A stretch of DNA of 64,000 bases from Nocardioides sp. SLBN-35 (GTDB taxonomy: Bacteria > Actinomycetota > Actinomycetes > Propionibacteriales > Nocardioidaceae), in assembly GCF_006715725.1 (NCBI RefSeq), contig NZ_VFNU01000001.1:2852001-2916000 (forward strand), in the 5' to 3' direction. Below, piece after piece: positions 1 through 10,323 of this stretch. Position 1 is the first letter of the stretch. The number at the start of each line of letters is the position of its first letter. The translations under genes were made by a program, and so were the position numbers. The notes below the pieces were generated by a model. That model was not told the DNA's origin. It worked only from the letters and a program-made list of their open reading frames with translations, and did no database searches.

Positions 1-345
1 CTCGGCGAGGCCGCGGTCGAGGGCGGCGATGAGCGGCGCGTAGAACTGGTCGAGCCGGCCGATCATCCCGTGCCAGGCATCGTCGTCGACCACGAACACG
101 TCGCGGCGGGACCCGCGCTCGCGCTCGCGGCGGATCATGCCGATGCCGTCGAGGTAGCGCACGGCGCCGGAGACGCCGGCCGGGCTGATGCCGAGGCCGG
201 CCGCGATCTCGGCGGCGGTCATCCGGCCGTCGTCGTCGACGAGGAGGGCCGCGAAGACCCGCGAGGGGAGCCGGGCCAGGCCGGCGCTGGTGAGCGCACC
301 GCCCATCCGCTCCACGAAGGAGTCGCGGGAGGTCTCGGTCGCCAT
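1..345 (-). CDS. GbsR/MarR-type winged-helix transcriptional regulator, C-terminus outside the window
   Basis: Partial gene; 115 codons are visible and the C-terminus lies before base 1. The protein has a winged-helix DNA-binding core at about residues 40-85, with a helix-turn-helix reading [19 protein letters not shown] followed by a basic wing ([13 protein letters not shown]), as in GbsR/MarR-family repressors. It is divergent from the ABC exporter starting at 400, and such regulators commonly control an adjacent efflux pump, so self- and exporter control is inferred. The ATG was chosen because a TAGGAT box (minus strand, 352-357) ends 6 nt upstream, which fits a leaderless transcript. The ligand is unknown. 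Confidence 0.8.
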   Translation of the reverse strand, partial: MATETSRDSFVERMGGALTSAGLARLPSRVFAALLVDDDGRMTAAEIAAGLGISPAGVSGAVRYLDGIGMIRRERERGSRRDVFVVDDDAWHGMIGRLDQFYAPLIAALDRGLAE

Positions 346-364
346 GCCCAGATCCTATACAACA

Positions 365-380
365 TTCAGAAATTGCTGAA
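365..380. promoter_or_regulatory. Candidate operator between regulator and ABC exporter
   Basis: TTCAG and CTGAA arms separated by 6 nt (AAATTG) lie in an AT-rich patch between the divergent regulator (start 345) and ABC exporter (start 400). The position suits a repressor site covering the exporter promoter. The arms are only 5 bp, so chance is possible. Confidence 0.35.
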
Positions 381-399
381 ACAGGTGCATGATGGAGTC

Positions 400-1305
400 A
401 TGACGAGTCCCCTCATCGAGGTGCACGGCCTCGTGAAGACGTTCGGCTCCTTCCGCGCACTCGACGGCCTCGACCTGGTCGTCGAGGCCGGCGAGGTGCA
501 CGGCTTCCTCGGTCCCAACGGAGCCGGGAAGTCCACGACCATCCGGGTGCTCCTCGGCCTCCTGCGCAAGGACGGCGGCGAGGTCACCATCCTCGGCGGC
601 GACCCGTGGCGCGATGCCGCGGACCTGCACCGCCGGCTGGCCTACGTGCCCGGCGACGTGAGCCTGTGGCCCAACCTCAGCGGCGGCGAGATCGTCGACC
701 TGCTCATCCGGATGCGCGGCGCCGACCCGGCGACCTCGCGGCGCGAGGAGCTGATCGAGCGGTTCTCCCTCGACCCGACCAAGCGTGGTCGCGCGTACTC
801 CAAGGGCAACCGGCAGAAGGTCGCGCTCGTGGCCGCCTTCGCCACCGACCCGGACCTGCTCATCCTCGACGAGCCGACCTCCGGCCTCGACCCGCTCATG
901 GAGCAGGTGTTCAACGAGTGCGTCGCCGAGCAGACGGGCCGCGGTGCGACGGTGCTGCTGTCCAGCCACATCCTCAGCGAGGTCGACCGGCTCGCCGACC
1001 GGGTCACCATCATCCGCGAGGGCAAGGTCGTCGAGAGCGGGCGGATCAGCGACCTGCGCCACCTCAGCAGGTCGAGGATCGTCGCCTCGCTCAGCGGTAC
1101 GGCGCCGGACCTGTCCGCCGTACCCGGCGTCCACGACCTCGCGGTCGCCGACGGTCAGGTCAGCTGCACCGTCGACCCCGATGGCCTGCCCGGCGTGCTG
1201 ACCGCCCTCACCGCCGCCGGCGTCACGGCGCTGACCAGCACCCCGCCCAGCCTCGAGGAGCTCTTCCTCGACGCCTACCGGGACCGCGTCGGAGCGGGCC
1301 GGTGA
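400..1305 (+). CDS. ABC transporter ATP-binding protein, drug-exporter type
   Basis: This 301-residue protein is the nucleotide-binding subunit of an efflux ABC transporter. Walker [10 protein letters not shown] is at residues 38-46, a variant signature SKGNRQK is near 133-139, and Walker B LLILDEP is near 151-157, followed by a switch histidine in LLSSHIL. The C-terminal 80 residues match the extension seen in DrrA/CcmA-like exporters. The ATG at 400 was chosen because the reading frame upstream runs back through the divergent regulator. It overlaps the permease start by 4 nt (GTGA), so the two are translationally coupled. The regulator at 1-345 probably controls the pair. The substrate cannot be read from the sequence. 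Confidence 0.92.
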   Translation: MTSPLIEVHGLVKTFGSFRALDGLDLVVEAGEVHGFLGPNGAGKSTTIRVLLGLLRKDGGEVTILGGDPWRDAADLHRRLAYVPGDVSLWPNLSGGEIVDLLIRMRGADPATSRREELIERFSLDPTKRGRAYSKGNRQKVALVAAFATDPDLLILDEPTSGLDPLMEQVFNECVAEQTGRGATVLLSSHILSEVDRLADRVTIIREGKVVESGRISDLRHLSRSRIVASLSGTAPDLSAVPGVHDLAVADGQVSCTVDPDGLPGVLTALTAAGVTALTSTPPSLEELFLDAYRDRVGAGR

Positions 1306-2852
1306 CCGGCTGGCCGCTCCTGCTGCGCCTGGGCCTGCGCCAGGACCGGATCCTCGCGCCGGTGGCACTCGCCGTACTCGTGCTGATGAGCGTCGCGTCC
1401 GCGGCCGCGACCCCGGGCCTGTACGCCGACCAGGCCGACCGGGTCCGGGCCGCCGAGGCGATCAACGCCAGCCCCGCGATCGTCGCGCTCTACGGCCCGA
1501 TCCTCGACGTCACCAGCGAGGGCGAGCTGGCCATGACCAAGATGACGGTGCTGTACGCCGTGTTCGTGGCCGTGCTGTTCATCGTGGTCGTGCGCCGGCA
1601 CACCCGGGTCGAGGAGGAGACCGGCCGCACCGAGCTGATCGGCGGCACCGCGGTCGGCCGCCACGCCTCGCTGGTCGCCACGCTCCTCGAGGCCGTGCTC
1701 CTGGCCCTCGTGCTGGGTGTGCTCACCGCTCTCGGCAACACCGTGTCCGGGCTCAGCGCCGCCGGGTCGGTGGCCTTCGGCGCGCTCTGGGCCGGCACCG
1801 CCCTGGTGGCCGCCGGCATCGCCGCCGTGACCGCCCAGCTCTCCGCCAGTGCACGCACCTGCGCGGCGTACGCGGCCGGGGTGGTGGGGATCCTGTTCGT
1901 GCTGCGTGCCGCCGGCGACACCGGCCCGGAGTGGCTCAGCTGGCTCTCGCCGCTGGGCTGGAACACGCAGGTGCGCGCCTACGGCGAGGTCCGGTGGTGG
2001 CTGCTGCCCTGCTACCTCCTCGTCGCCGGCGTCCTGGCCGCGGCCGCCTTCGTGCTGCGCGCCCGCCGCGACCTCGGCTCCGGCCTGGTGCCGACCCGCC
2101 CCGGTCCGCGGACCGGCTCGCCCCGGCTGGCCGACGCGCTCACCCTGGCGCTCAAGGTGCACGCCACCACCCTCCTGCTCTGGTCGGTCGCGGCCGGCGT
2201 GCTCGGCGTGGTGTTCGGCATGATCGCCCCCGGCATCGGCGACCTGCTGGACTCCGAGGTCGCCCAGTCGATCATCGACGAGCTCGGCGGGGCGCTGGTC
2301 GCGGCGATCCTGTCCGTCGTCGCCGTCGTGCTCACCTACTTCGCGGTGACCGTGGTGAGCCACGCCGGCCGCGACGAGGAGGACGGCCGCGCCGAGCTCG
2401 TGCTCGCGACCGCGACCAGTCGCAGCGGGTGGTTCGCCGCGTCCGCGGTGCTCGCGCTCGTCGGTACCGCGTGGCTCCTCGTCGTGACCGGCGTCGGCCT
2501 GTGGATCGGGTACGTCGCCGCGGACGGTCCCGGCATCGGCAACCTGGTCCTCGCGGCCCTCGCGTGGGTGCCCGCGGCCTGGGTGGTCGGCGCGCTCGCC
2601 GTGCTCTCGCTGGCGCTCGGGCTGCGGTGGTCGGCCCTGGTCTGGGCCTGGCCGGCGGCCTTCCTGACCCTCAGCCTGCTCGGGGACCTGCTGGACCTGC
2701 CGGGGTGGCTGACCGGGCTCTCGCCGTACTCCCACGTGCCGTCGCTGCCCTCCGACGCATGGAGCTGGGGGAGTGCCGGTGGGCTCAGCGCGGTGACCGC
2801 CGCGTTGCTGGTCGTGGCGTGGTGGCGGTTCCGCGAGCGTGACATCGGCTAG
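1302..2852 (+). CDS. ABC exporter permease, polyketide-antibiotic exporter type
   Basis: A 516-residue integral membrane protein with about a dozen hydrophobic segments arranged as two similar halves, as in the large permeases annotated as polyketide or tetronasin antibiotic exporters. The repeated soluble motif ([17 protein letters not shown] in the first half, [16 protein letters not shown] in the second) marks the duplication. The GTG start overlaps the ATPase stop codon. It presumably forms the membrane pore for the ATPase encoded at 400-1305. The longer upstream reading frame is out of register with the ATPase and is a shadow. Confidence 0.88.
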   Translation: MTGWPLLLRLGLRQDRILAPVALAVLVLMSVASAAATPGLYADQADRVRAAEAINASPAIVALYGPILDVTSEGELAMTKMTVLYAVFVAVLFIVVVRRHTRVEEETGRTELIGGTAVGRHASLVATLLEAVLLALVLGVLTALGNTVSGLSAAGSVAFGALWAGTALVAAGIAAVTAQLSASARTCAAYAAGVVGILFVLRAAGDTGPEWLSWLSPLGWNTQVRAYGEVRWWLLPCYLLVAGVLAAAAFVLRARRDLGSGLVPTRPGPRTGSPRLADALTLALKVHATTLLLWSVAAGVLGVVFGMIAPGIGDLLDSEVAQSIIDELGGALVAAILSVVAVVLTYFAVTVVSHAGRDEEDGRAELVLATATSRSGWFAASAVLALVGTAWLLVVTGVGLWIGYVAADGPGIGNLVLAALAWVPAAWVVGALAVLSLALGLRWSALVWAWPAAFLTLSLLGDLLDLPGWLTGLSPYSHVPSLPSDAWSWGSAGGLSAVTAALLVVAWWRFRERDIG

Positions 2853-2862
2853 TTTCAGCCGC

Positions 2863-3768
2863 ATGTGGCAGCCCGAGCCCGACTGGGTGGCGCTCCCCGG
2901 AGGCACGGGGACGTCCACCGTCGGCGTGTGGCGGACCGCGCTCGGCGGGCGGCCCGTGGTGGTCAAGCGGCTCGGCGCGCCGGTTCCGGGCGACCCGGCC
3001 GTCCTCTCGGAGCGCACCCACGCCGGGTACTGGCGCCGCGAGGCCGACGTCCTGGTCGCCGGCCTCACCGCCGGCACGCCCGGGCTGCGCTCGGCCGGCG
3101 CCTCGGTCGAGGAGGACGACGAGGGCGTCACCATCGTGCGGGACTGGGTCGAGGACGCGGCGTCGAGCGGGCTGTTCCTCGCGCTGTCGCTCGGCCGGTT
3201 CTCGGGCGCCGACCTCGGCCACCCGGCCTTCCTCGCGACCTCCCTGCTCCGCGACCGCCTGGCCCGCGTCTCCAGGAGCGGCGGCTGGACGACCCTGGCC
3301 CGGACGACGGTCGCCGACGTCGCCGAGCACCTGTGGACCCACCGCGAGCGGATGCTCGCGCTGCTCGACGACCTGCCGCAGATCCCGCAGCACGGCGACC
3401 CGACGGCGCTCAACGTCCCCGGCCGGTTCGGCGACGACGCGCTCGCCATCGACTGGGGGACCCTCGGCCACGGCCCGGTCGGCGGCGACCTGGGCTACCT
3501 GTCACTCTCCTCGCGCGAGGAGTTCGAGCCCCTTCTGGACGCCTACCTGCTCGGCCTTCCCGACGGGATCGCGGAACGCGACGCCGTGGTCCTCGGCGCC
3601 CAGGTCGTGTCCGTCTACACCGCGCTCAACCGCGCCGAGTGGGCGCTGGCCCGGGTCGCGGGTGGGGAGGGCGCGCTCGCCGGCAAGTACCGCCACCCCG
3701 CGGTGGCCCCGCACCTGCGCGCGCTTCAGCGCACGTTCGGGCACATGGAGTCCCTGCTGGCGCTGTAG
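2863..3768 (+). CDS. Aminoglycoside phosphotransferase-family kinase (APH/choline kinase fold)
   Basis: The 301-residue protein has the APH-fold catalytic loop QHGDPTALNV (H177-G178-D179, N184) and the metal-binding AIDWG (D197). The N-terminal lobe contains VVVKRLG, the likely ATP-binding lysine. Family members phosphorylate aminoglycosides, small alcohols or other metabolites; nothing here identifies the substrate and the neighbours do not suggest resistance. The ATG at 2863 is preferred over an in-frame GTG at 2839 because TAGTTT at 2850-2855 ends 7 nt before it, suggesting a leaderless transcript. The GTG overlaps the end of the permease gene. Confidence 0.82.
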   Translation: MWQPEPDWVALPGGTGTSTVGVWRTALGGRPVVVKRLGAPVPGDPAVLSERTHAGYWRREADVLVAGLTAGTPGLRSAGASVEEDDEGVTIVRDWVEDAASSGLFLALSLGRFSGADLGHPAFLATSLLRDRLARVSRSGGWTTLARTTVADVAEHLWTHRERMLALLDDLPQIPQHGDPTALNVPGRFGDDALAIDWGTLGHGPVGGDLGYLSLSSREEFEPLLDAYLLGLPDGIAERDAVVLGAQVVSVYTALNRAEWALARVAGGEGALAGKYRHPAVAPHLRALQRTFGHMESLLAL

Positions 3769-3779
3769 GACCCGCTGGC

Positions 3780-4745
3780 TCAGACCTTGGGGGCCGCGAA
3801 GGTGTCGCAGGCGTCGAGGGTGCCGTCGGTGAAGCCGACCATGAACCACTTCTGGCGCTGCGCCGAGGAGCCGTGGGTCCACGCCTCCTCGTTGACCCGA
3901 CCGCCCGAGCGCTTCTGGATGTAGTCGTCGCCGACGGACTTCGCGGCCTCGATGGCCTGGTTGATGTCGTCCTGGGTGAGGTCGAGGATCAGCTTCTCGC
4001 CCGACGCGTCCTCGGTGGTGGTCGCGTGCTTGGCCCACATGCCGGCGTAGCAGTCGGCTTGCAGTTCGAGGCGTACGCCGTCGCTCTGCGGCCCGGTCTG
4101 CTGGCTGCGCACCTGGCCCATGTAGCCGAGCAGGTTGGAGATGTGGTGGCCGTACTCGTGGGCGAGCACGTAGAACTCCACGAAGCTGCCGTCCGGCCCG
4201 CCGAGCTGACCCTCGAGCACGTCGTCGAAGAAGGTGGTGTCGAGGTAGATCGTCTCGTCGGTCGGGCAGTAGAACGGGCCGACCGCCGACGACGCCGCAC
4301 CGCACCCGGTGTCGACCGAGCCGGTGAAGGTGACCATCGCCTTCTCCGGGCGGAACTTGCCGCCGAGCTCGCTGTCCCAGTAGGCGGTGATCGAGTTCTC
4401 GATCGCGACCCGGGCGCAGTCCTGGCTGTTGTTGGCGTCCTCGCCGGTCTTGCAGTCGGCGTAGCGATCGGTGCCCTGCTGCTGGTCGCTCAGGCGCGAG
4501 GGCGAGTAGACGTTGCCCAGCCCGCCGGTGCCGCCACCGCCGCTGAGCGGGTTGCCGCCGAGCAGGAGGGTCACCACCACGACCAGGATCACTCCGATCA
4601 GACCACCGATGCCGCCCTTGCCGCTAGGGATGGGGATGCGCATGCCGCCGCCACCGAGACCGCCACCCATGCCGCCGCCACCGCCGGAGCCGGCATCACG
4701 CACTCGGGACTGGTCGAGGCGGGCCTTGGGATTGAATCGCACCAC
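3780..4745 (-). CDS. Neutral zinc metallopeptidase (YpfJ/PF04228 family)
   Basis: The 321-residue protein carries HEYGH (H196-E197, H200), the HExxH zinc site of the putative neutral zinc metallopeptidase family. The N-terminus is Gly-rich and followed by one membrane segment at about residues 42-65, so the catalytic domain is probably outside the cytoplasmic membrane. Later segments typical of the family (LQADCYAGMWA, with a third ligand acid; AQRQKWFMVGF) are present. The GTG start is preceded on the minus strand by TAGGGT (4752-4757) with a 6-nt gap, a leaderless arrangement. The physiological substrate is not established for this family. Confidence 0.88.
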   Translation of the reverse strand: MVRFNPKARLDQSRVRDAGSGGGGGMGGGLGGGGMRIPIPSGKGGIGGLIGVILVVVVTLLLGGNPLSGGGGTGGLGNVYSPSRLSDQQQGTDRYADCKTGEDANNSQDCARVAIENSITAYWDSELGGKFRPEKAMVTFTGSVDTGCGAASSAVGPFYCPTDETIYLDTTFFDDVLEGQLGGPDGSFVEFYVLAHEYGHHISNLLGYMGQVRSQQTGPQSDGVRLELQADCYAGMWAKHATTTEDASGEKLILDLTQDDINQAIEAAKSVGDDYIQKRSGGRVNEEAWTHGSSAQRQKWFMVGFTDGTLDACDTFAAPKV

Positions 4746-4813
4746 GTCAGCACCCTAGAGGACAGGGCCGTCATTTAGGGGGCGCCGAACCGCCGTGGGA
4801 GAATGGCCTCCTC

Positions 4814-6412
<1,599 letters not shown>

Positions 6413-6419
6413 CCGCCGG

Positions 6420-6439
6420 TGGTACCTGATCGGGTACCA
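6420..6439. promoter_or_regulatory. Dyad operator upstream of the HTH/nucleotidyltransferase pair
   Basis: TGGTACC and GGTACCA form perfect 7-bp inverted arms around a 6-nt spacer (TGATCG), 19 bp before the ATG of the HTH gene. An AAGGAGG ribosome-binding site follows at about 6448-6454. The location fits autoregulation by the HTH protein encoded immediately downstream, as in toxin-antitoxin operons. Confidence 0.6.
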
Positions 6440-6458
6440 TTGTCGTGAAGGAGGCGTG

Positions 6459-7046
6459 ATGGACGTCGACACCCGCGAAGTCGCCCGCCGGCTGAGTGAG
6501 GCCATGAAGAGCAGCGGTCTCAGCCTGCGTGGGTTCGCTGCTGCCCTGGGGACCTCCCACTCCCGCCTGTCCTCCTACCTGAAGGGGACTGCAAGCCCGT
6601 CGGCAGCGCTGTTCGTCCGGGCGTGCCGCATCGGTGCCGCACTCGGAGAGGCGCGTGATCAGGGGTGGCTCACGCCGGACCTCGCCCAGCGAGCGTTGAA
6701 GGACGCGGTCGACGAGGGTGACGAGGCCTGGGCCTTCAAGATCGCGGTCCAGGCTCGGGACCAGGTTCGTGAGTTGCTCGCGACGCCGGGTGCACCCGCC
6801 GACGCATGGGAAGCCCGGCCGAGCGCTAGGACCACCGATCGCTGGGACGCACTGCTGGGCGCCTTCGTCGCCCACGAGTTCATGGCCGCCGACCGCACGG
6901 CTCCTGCATGGACGGACCTGCGCGCCGACGAGGAATGGATCAAGCCGAACCTCCTGCTCGATGACGCCGAGATCCGGGATGCCACCCCTGGCTGGCTTTC
7001 GGTGCGCGGGATCTATGTCGCCGAGCGCGACTTGGCGACGGCATGA
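6459..7046 (+). CDS. HTH-domain protein, probable antitoxin/autoregulator
   Basis: The 195-residue protein has an XRE-like helix-turn-helix at about residues 20-48 (LSLRGFAAALGTSHSRLSSYLKG), followed by a helical region of unknown fold. It overlaps the next gene by ATGA and has a perfect dyad just upstream. Pairs of an HTH protein and a DUF6036/AbiEii-like nucleotidyltransferase are usually annotated as toxin-antitoxin modules, so the antitoxin role is inferred from the pair. The cassette looks less GC-rich than its neighbours, which could indicate transfer. AAGGAGG close to the ATG supports this start. Confidence 0.75.
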   Translation: MDVDTREVARRLSEAMKSSGLSLRGFAAALGTSHSRLSSYLKGTASPSAALFVRACRIGAALGEARDQGWLTPDLAQRALKDAVDEGDEAWAFKIAVQARDQVRELLATPGAPADAWEARPSARTTDRWDALLGAFVAHEFMAADRTAPAWTDLRADEEWIKPNLLLDDAEIRDATPGWLSVRGIYVAERDLATA

Positions 7047-7627
7047 GCGCGCTCGTCGAGCTCGGCCGTGAGCAGCTCGAGATGCTGCTGGCTGAGCTCG
7101 ACGAACGCCTCGCCGAGCGAGGGATCGCCGCCGGCATCTATGTCGTCGGCGGAGCTGCTATCGCCCTGACCGTCGTGGAGCGCCGGGTGACGGTCGACGT
7201 CGACGCCATCGCTACGGACGCCGCCGTGTACGACGAGGCAGCGGCGATTGCCCACCTCCATGGACTGCCCCCGCGCTGGCTCAACCCGGGAGCTGCGCCG
7301 TGGGTTCCGCCGCGCAGGTCGACGTCGGTGCCGAAGTCGCCCGGCCTGTCGATCGACTACGCCCCGCCCGAGCACTTGCTGGCGATGAAGATGGTGGCGA
7401 TGCGCGAACGCGACTACGCCGACATCGCCACTCTCGCGGCGGTGCTGGGGCTCGTGGAGCCGGATGCCGACGTCTTCGCCGCGCTTCTCCGCGAGGCGTA
7501 CGTCGATGCAGAGACACTCGAGATGGCATTGGGGCTGCGCCGGTCGGACGACCTCGACGCGGAGGTCGACGCTCTGGCGAACAGCGCCGTCCGAATCGTT
7601 CGGCACTTCCGGGACTCCAGCGACTGA
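7043..7627 (+). CDS. Nucleotidyltransferase-fold protein (DUF6036/AbiEii-like), probable toxin
   Basis: The 194-residue protein has the minimal nucleotidyltransferase signature: GG at residues 36-37, then TVDVD with D52 and D54 as probable metal ligands. A later segment (PEHLLAMKMVAMRERDYADIATL) resembles the K/R...D region of AbiEii-like and DUF6036 proteins. Related toxins transfer nucleotides to tRNA or other targets. Its ATG overlaps the stop codon of the HTH gene, indicating co-translation. No toxicity is demonstrated; a housekeeping nucleotidyltransferase is an alternative. Confidence 0.72.
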   Translation: MSALVELGREQLEMLLAELDERLAERGIAAGIYVVGGAAIALTVVERRVTVDVDAIATDAAVYDEAAAIAHLHGLPPRWLNPGAAPWVPPRRSTSVPKSPGLSIDYAPPEHLLAMKMVAMRERDYADIATLAAVLGLVEPDADVFAALLREAYVDAETLEMALGLRRSDDLDAEVDALANSAVRIVRHFRDSSD

Positions 7628-7699
7628 CGGCGAGCTCCGCTACTCCAGCGAGGCGAGCAGGTCTCCGTACGTCCGCCTCTGGCTCCTCGATTGGGCAGG

Positions 7700-7747
7700 A
7701 ACCGCAGGTCAAAGGGCCGAATTGCTGCGGTTTGGGACCAAACCGCA
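7700..7747. repeat. Double-dyad palindromic repeat, copy A (first dyad degenerate)
   Basis: The half-site AACCGCAGGTC (7700-7710) is followed by 15 nt and then a 22-nt dyad at 7726-7747 with arms TGCGGTTTGG and CCAAACCGCA around GA. The same half-site, 15-nt gap and identical dyad recur at 52142-52189. It lies between convergent genes (nucleotidyltransferase ending 7627, permease ending 7765), so it could act as a bidirectional terminator or as a REP-like element. Confidence 0.75.
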
Positions 7748-7764
7748 ACAACTCGCCGGCCTGA

Positions 7765-10323
7765 TCACTCGCTCGCGATCGCGTCCAGCACGTCCAGCCG
7801 GCTCGCCCGGACGGCGGGGATGACGGCAGCCAGCACGCCCACCACGATCGCCACGACGAGGAACCCGAGCAGCTGGCCGAGGGGCAGGCCGAGGCTGCTG
7901 AGGTCGTCGGAGAGCGAACGCTGGAGCAGGATGCCGATCAACAGGCCGAGGGCCATGCCGAGCACGGCGCCGAGGACGGCGATGGCGACCGACTCCAGGG
8001 TGATCATCCGGCGCAGCTTGGCGCGGCTCATGCCGACCGCACGGAGCAGGCCGATCTCGCGGGTGCGCTCGATGACGCTGAGGCCGAGGGTGTTGATGAT
8101 GCCGATGACGGCGATCACGATGGCCAGGGTCAGCAGCCCGTAGATGATGTAGAGCAGCTGGTTGACCTGGTCGCGGATCTGGTCGGCGAAGCCCTCCTTG
8201 TCGAAGACGCCGACGATCGGGGCCGAGGCCGCGGCGGCGTCGACGGCGTCGCGGACCTTCGCCTTGTCGGCGCCGGGCTCGATGAGGACGCTGAGGGTCG
8301 AGTCCTGCCGCAGCACGCCGGCCGCCACCAGTTGGTCGAGCGGGACCGTGACCTCGGAGGTGGTGTCGGCGGACTCGACGATGCCCGCGACCTTCAGGTG
8401 CAGCGTGGTCCCGCCCTGGAAGCCGAGGTCGAGCCGGTCGCCGACCTTCAGGCCGAGCGAGCGGGCCAGCGAGCGGAAGAGCACTGCCTCGGCGCCGGTG
8501 GGCGACGCGACGCCGGAGACCACGTCCTGGTGGTAGATCCGCGCGAACTCCGCGTCGTTGCCGGCCACGCTCACCGTCTCGCCGTCGCGTGGTCCCGAGG
8601 CCACGTGAGCCGCCGTCCACTGCTGGCGGCTGACGACGGCGACGCCCGGCACCTTCGCGACCTCGTCGCCGATCGTCGTGGAGAACGGCAGGAAGTTCGA
8701 GTTCTGCACCAGCAGGTCGGCGGTGAACTGCTCGTCGACCACGTCGTCGACCGACGCGTTGAGCGAGGCGGCGAGGACGCCGATGGTGGAGACGAGGGCC
8801 AGGCCGATCATGAGGGCGGACGCGGTGGCACCGGTACGGCGCGGGTCGCGCAGCGCGTTCTCGCCGGCGAGGCGTCCGGTGGTGCCGAAGACCGCGCCGA
8901 ACAGCGAACGGCACAGGGCGAGCACCGGCTTGCCGACGACCGGGCTGATCGCGGCGACGGTGAGGATCCAGATCACCGCGCCCACGCCGATCCATGCGGC
9001 GTCCGAGCCGGGAGCGCCGGCGACGCCGACCGCCGCGAAGCCGGCGCCGATCACGAGCAGCACCGCACCGATGAGGGTGCGACGACGCAGCGATCCCCGC
9101 TCCGGCACGGCGTCGGCCCGCATCGCCGCCACGGGCGCCACCTTCGCGCCGCGCCGGGCGGGCAGGTAGGCCGCCGCCATCGTCACGCCGACGCCGACAA
9201 CATAGCTGGTGACCACCGCGCGCGGGGTGAGGTCGAGCGCAGCGCCGGCGATGTCGAGACCGAGGGAGCGGAACATGGCGGCCAGGCCTCGGGCGAGCAG
9301 GAGACCGAGCGCGATGCCGGCGGTCGTGGCCACCACGGCCAGCACGAACGCCTCCAGCAGCACCGAGCGGGTGACCTGGCCCCGGCCGGCACCGAGCGCA
9401 CGGAGCAGGGCGAGCTCGCGAGTGCGCTGGGCCACGAGGATCGAGAAGGTGTTGACGATGATGAAGCCGCCCACGATCACGGCGATGATCGCGAACACCA
9501 GCAGGAAGGTGCTGATGATGCCGAGGAACGAGCCGACCGCGTCCTGCGACTCCTCGGCCACCTTGTCACCGGTGACCGCCTCGAAGCCGTCGGGCAGCAC
9601 CGCCGAGGCCGCGGCCGCGAGCTGCTCCTGCGACACCCCGGCGGCCGCGGTGAGGCTGATCTGGTTGTAGACGTCCTTGCCGCCCAGGAACAGCGCCTGC
9701 GCCTCCTGGGTCGTGAAGACCAGCAGGGTCGCGCCCGCAGTACCGCCGCCGTTGAACTCCGCTGTGCCGACCAGCTCGGCGGTGCGCTCCAGGGTCCCGA
9801 ACGGTGCGAGCAGCTTGACCTGGTCGCCGACCTCGTAGTCGCCCGCCTTCGCGGCGGCCTCGTCGAGCACGATCTCGCCCGGCCCGCCCGGCCAGCGACC
9901 GGAGGTGAGCAGCAGCGCTCGCTCCCCGTCCATGTTGGGGCCGTCGGTGTGGTTGAACGCGAGCGTCGGGGCACCGGTGCCCCCGACGAGGGTGCCGTCG
10001 CTGGCGAGCAGGCTCATGCCGAACCCGGCGACGTCGCCGTCGGCCCGCGCGACCTGCGGCAGCGCCTTCAGCCGGGCCACGTCGTCGGGCGTGAGGGCCT
10101 TGAGGGTCTGACCGGAGACCCCGCCGTCGAAGGACGCCGTGTCGGCCGCCCGGACGACGCCGTCGGGTGTCGAGCCGTGGATGATCCCGTCGAAGGTCGT
10201 CGAGAGCCCGTTGCTGAACACCAGCACGCCGGACAGGAACGCCACGCCGAGGATGATCGAGAGCCCGCTCATCACGAGCCGCACCTTGCGGGCGAACAGG
10301 TTGCGCAGGGTCAGGCGAAGCAC
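7765..10323 (-). CDS. FtsX-like ABC transporter permease (MacB-type, two FtsX domains)
   Basis: An 852-residue membrane protein. One membrane segment near residues 15-35 is followed by a large extracytoplasmic domain, a block of three segments, a second large domain and three C-terminal segments. This is the duplicated FtsX/MacB_PCD layout of lipoprotein-release or substrate-extruding mechanotransmission transporters. The GTG start overlaps the end of the ATPase gene by 13 bp, so the two form an operon with the ATPase first. The second FtsX domain ends with an inner-membrane block containing IERTREIGLLRAVG, a family hallmark. The substrate is unknown. Confidence 0.92.
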   Translation of the reverse strand: MLRLTLRNLFARKVRLVMSGLSIILGVAFLSGVLVFSNGLSTTFDGIIHGSTPDGVVRAADTASFDGGVSGQTLKALTPDDVARLKALPQVARADGDVAGFGMSLLASDGTLVGGTGAPTLAFNHTDGPNMDGERALLLTSGRWPGGPGEIVLDEAAAKAGDYEVGDQVKLLAPFGTLERTAELVGTAEFNGGGTAGATLLVFTTQEAQALFLGGKDVYNQISLTAAAGVSQEQLAAAASAVLPDGFEAVTGDKVAEESQDAVGSFLGIISTFLLVFAIIAVIVGGFIIVNTFSILVAQRTRELALLRALGAGRGQVTRSVLLEAFVLAVVATTAGIALGLLLARGLAAMFRSLGLDIAGAALDLTPRAVVTSYVVGVGVTMAAAYLPARRGAKVAPVAAMRADAVPERGSLRRRTLIGAVLLVIGAGFAAVGVAGAPGSDAAWIGVGAVIWILTVAAISPVVGKPVLALCRSLFGAVFGTTGRLAGENALRDPRRTGATASALMIGLALVSTIGVLAASLNASVDDVVDEQFTADLLVQNSNFLPFSTTIGDEVAKVPGVAVVSRQQWTAAHVASGPRDGETVSVAGNDAEFARIYHQDVVSGVASPTGAEAVLFRSLARSLGLKVGDRLDLGFQGGTTLHLKVAGIVESADTTSEVTVPLDQLVAAGVLRQDSTLSVLIEPGADKAKVRDAVDAAAASAPIVGVFDKEGFADQIRDQVNQLLYIIYGLLTLAIVIAVIGIINTLGLSVIERTREIGLLRAVGMSRAKLRRMITLESVAIAVLGAVLGMALGLLIGILLQRSLSDDLSSLGLPLGQLLGFLVVAIVVGVLAAVIPAVRASRLDVLDAIASE

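Noticed and set aside
1275..3449. 724-codon minus-strand open frame across the ABC permease and phosphotransferase
   Set aside because: Composition is typical of antisense shadows in high-GC DNA and the plus strand carries recognisable families.
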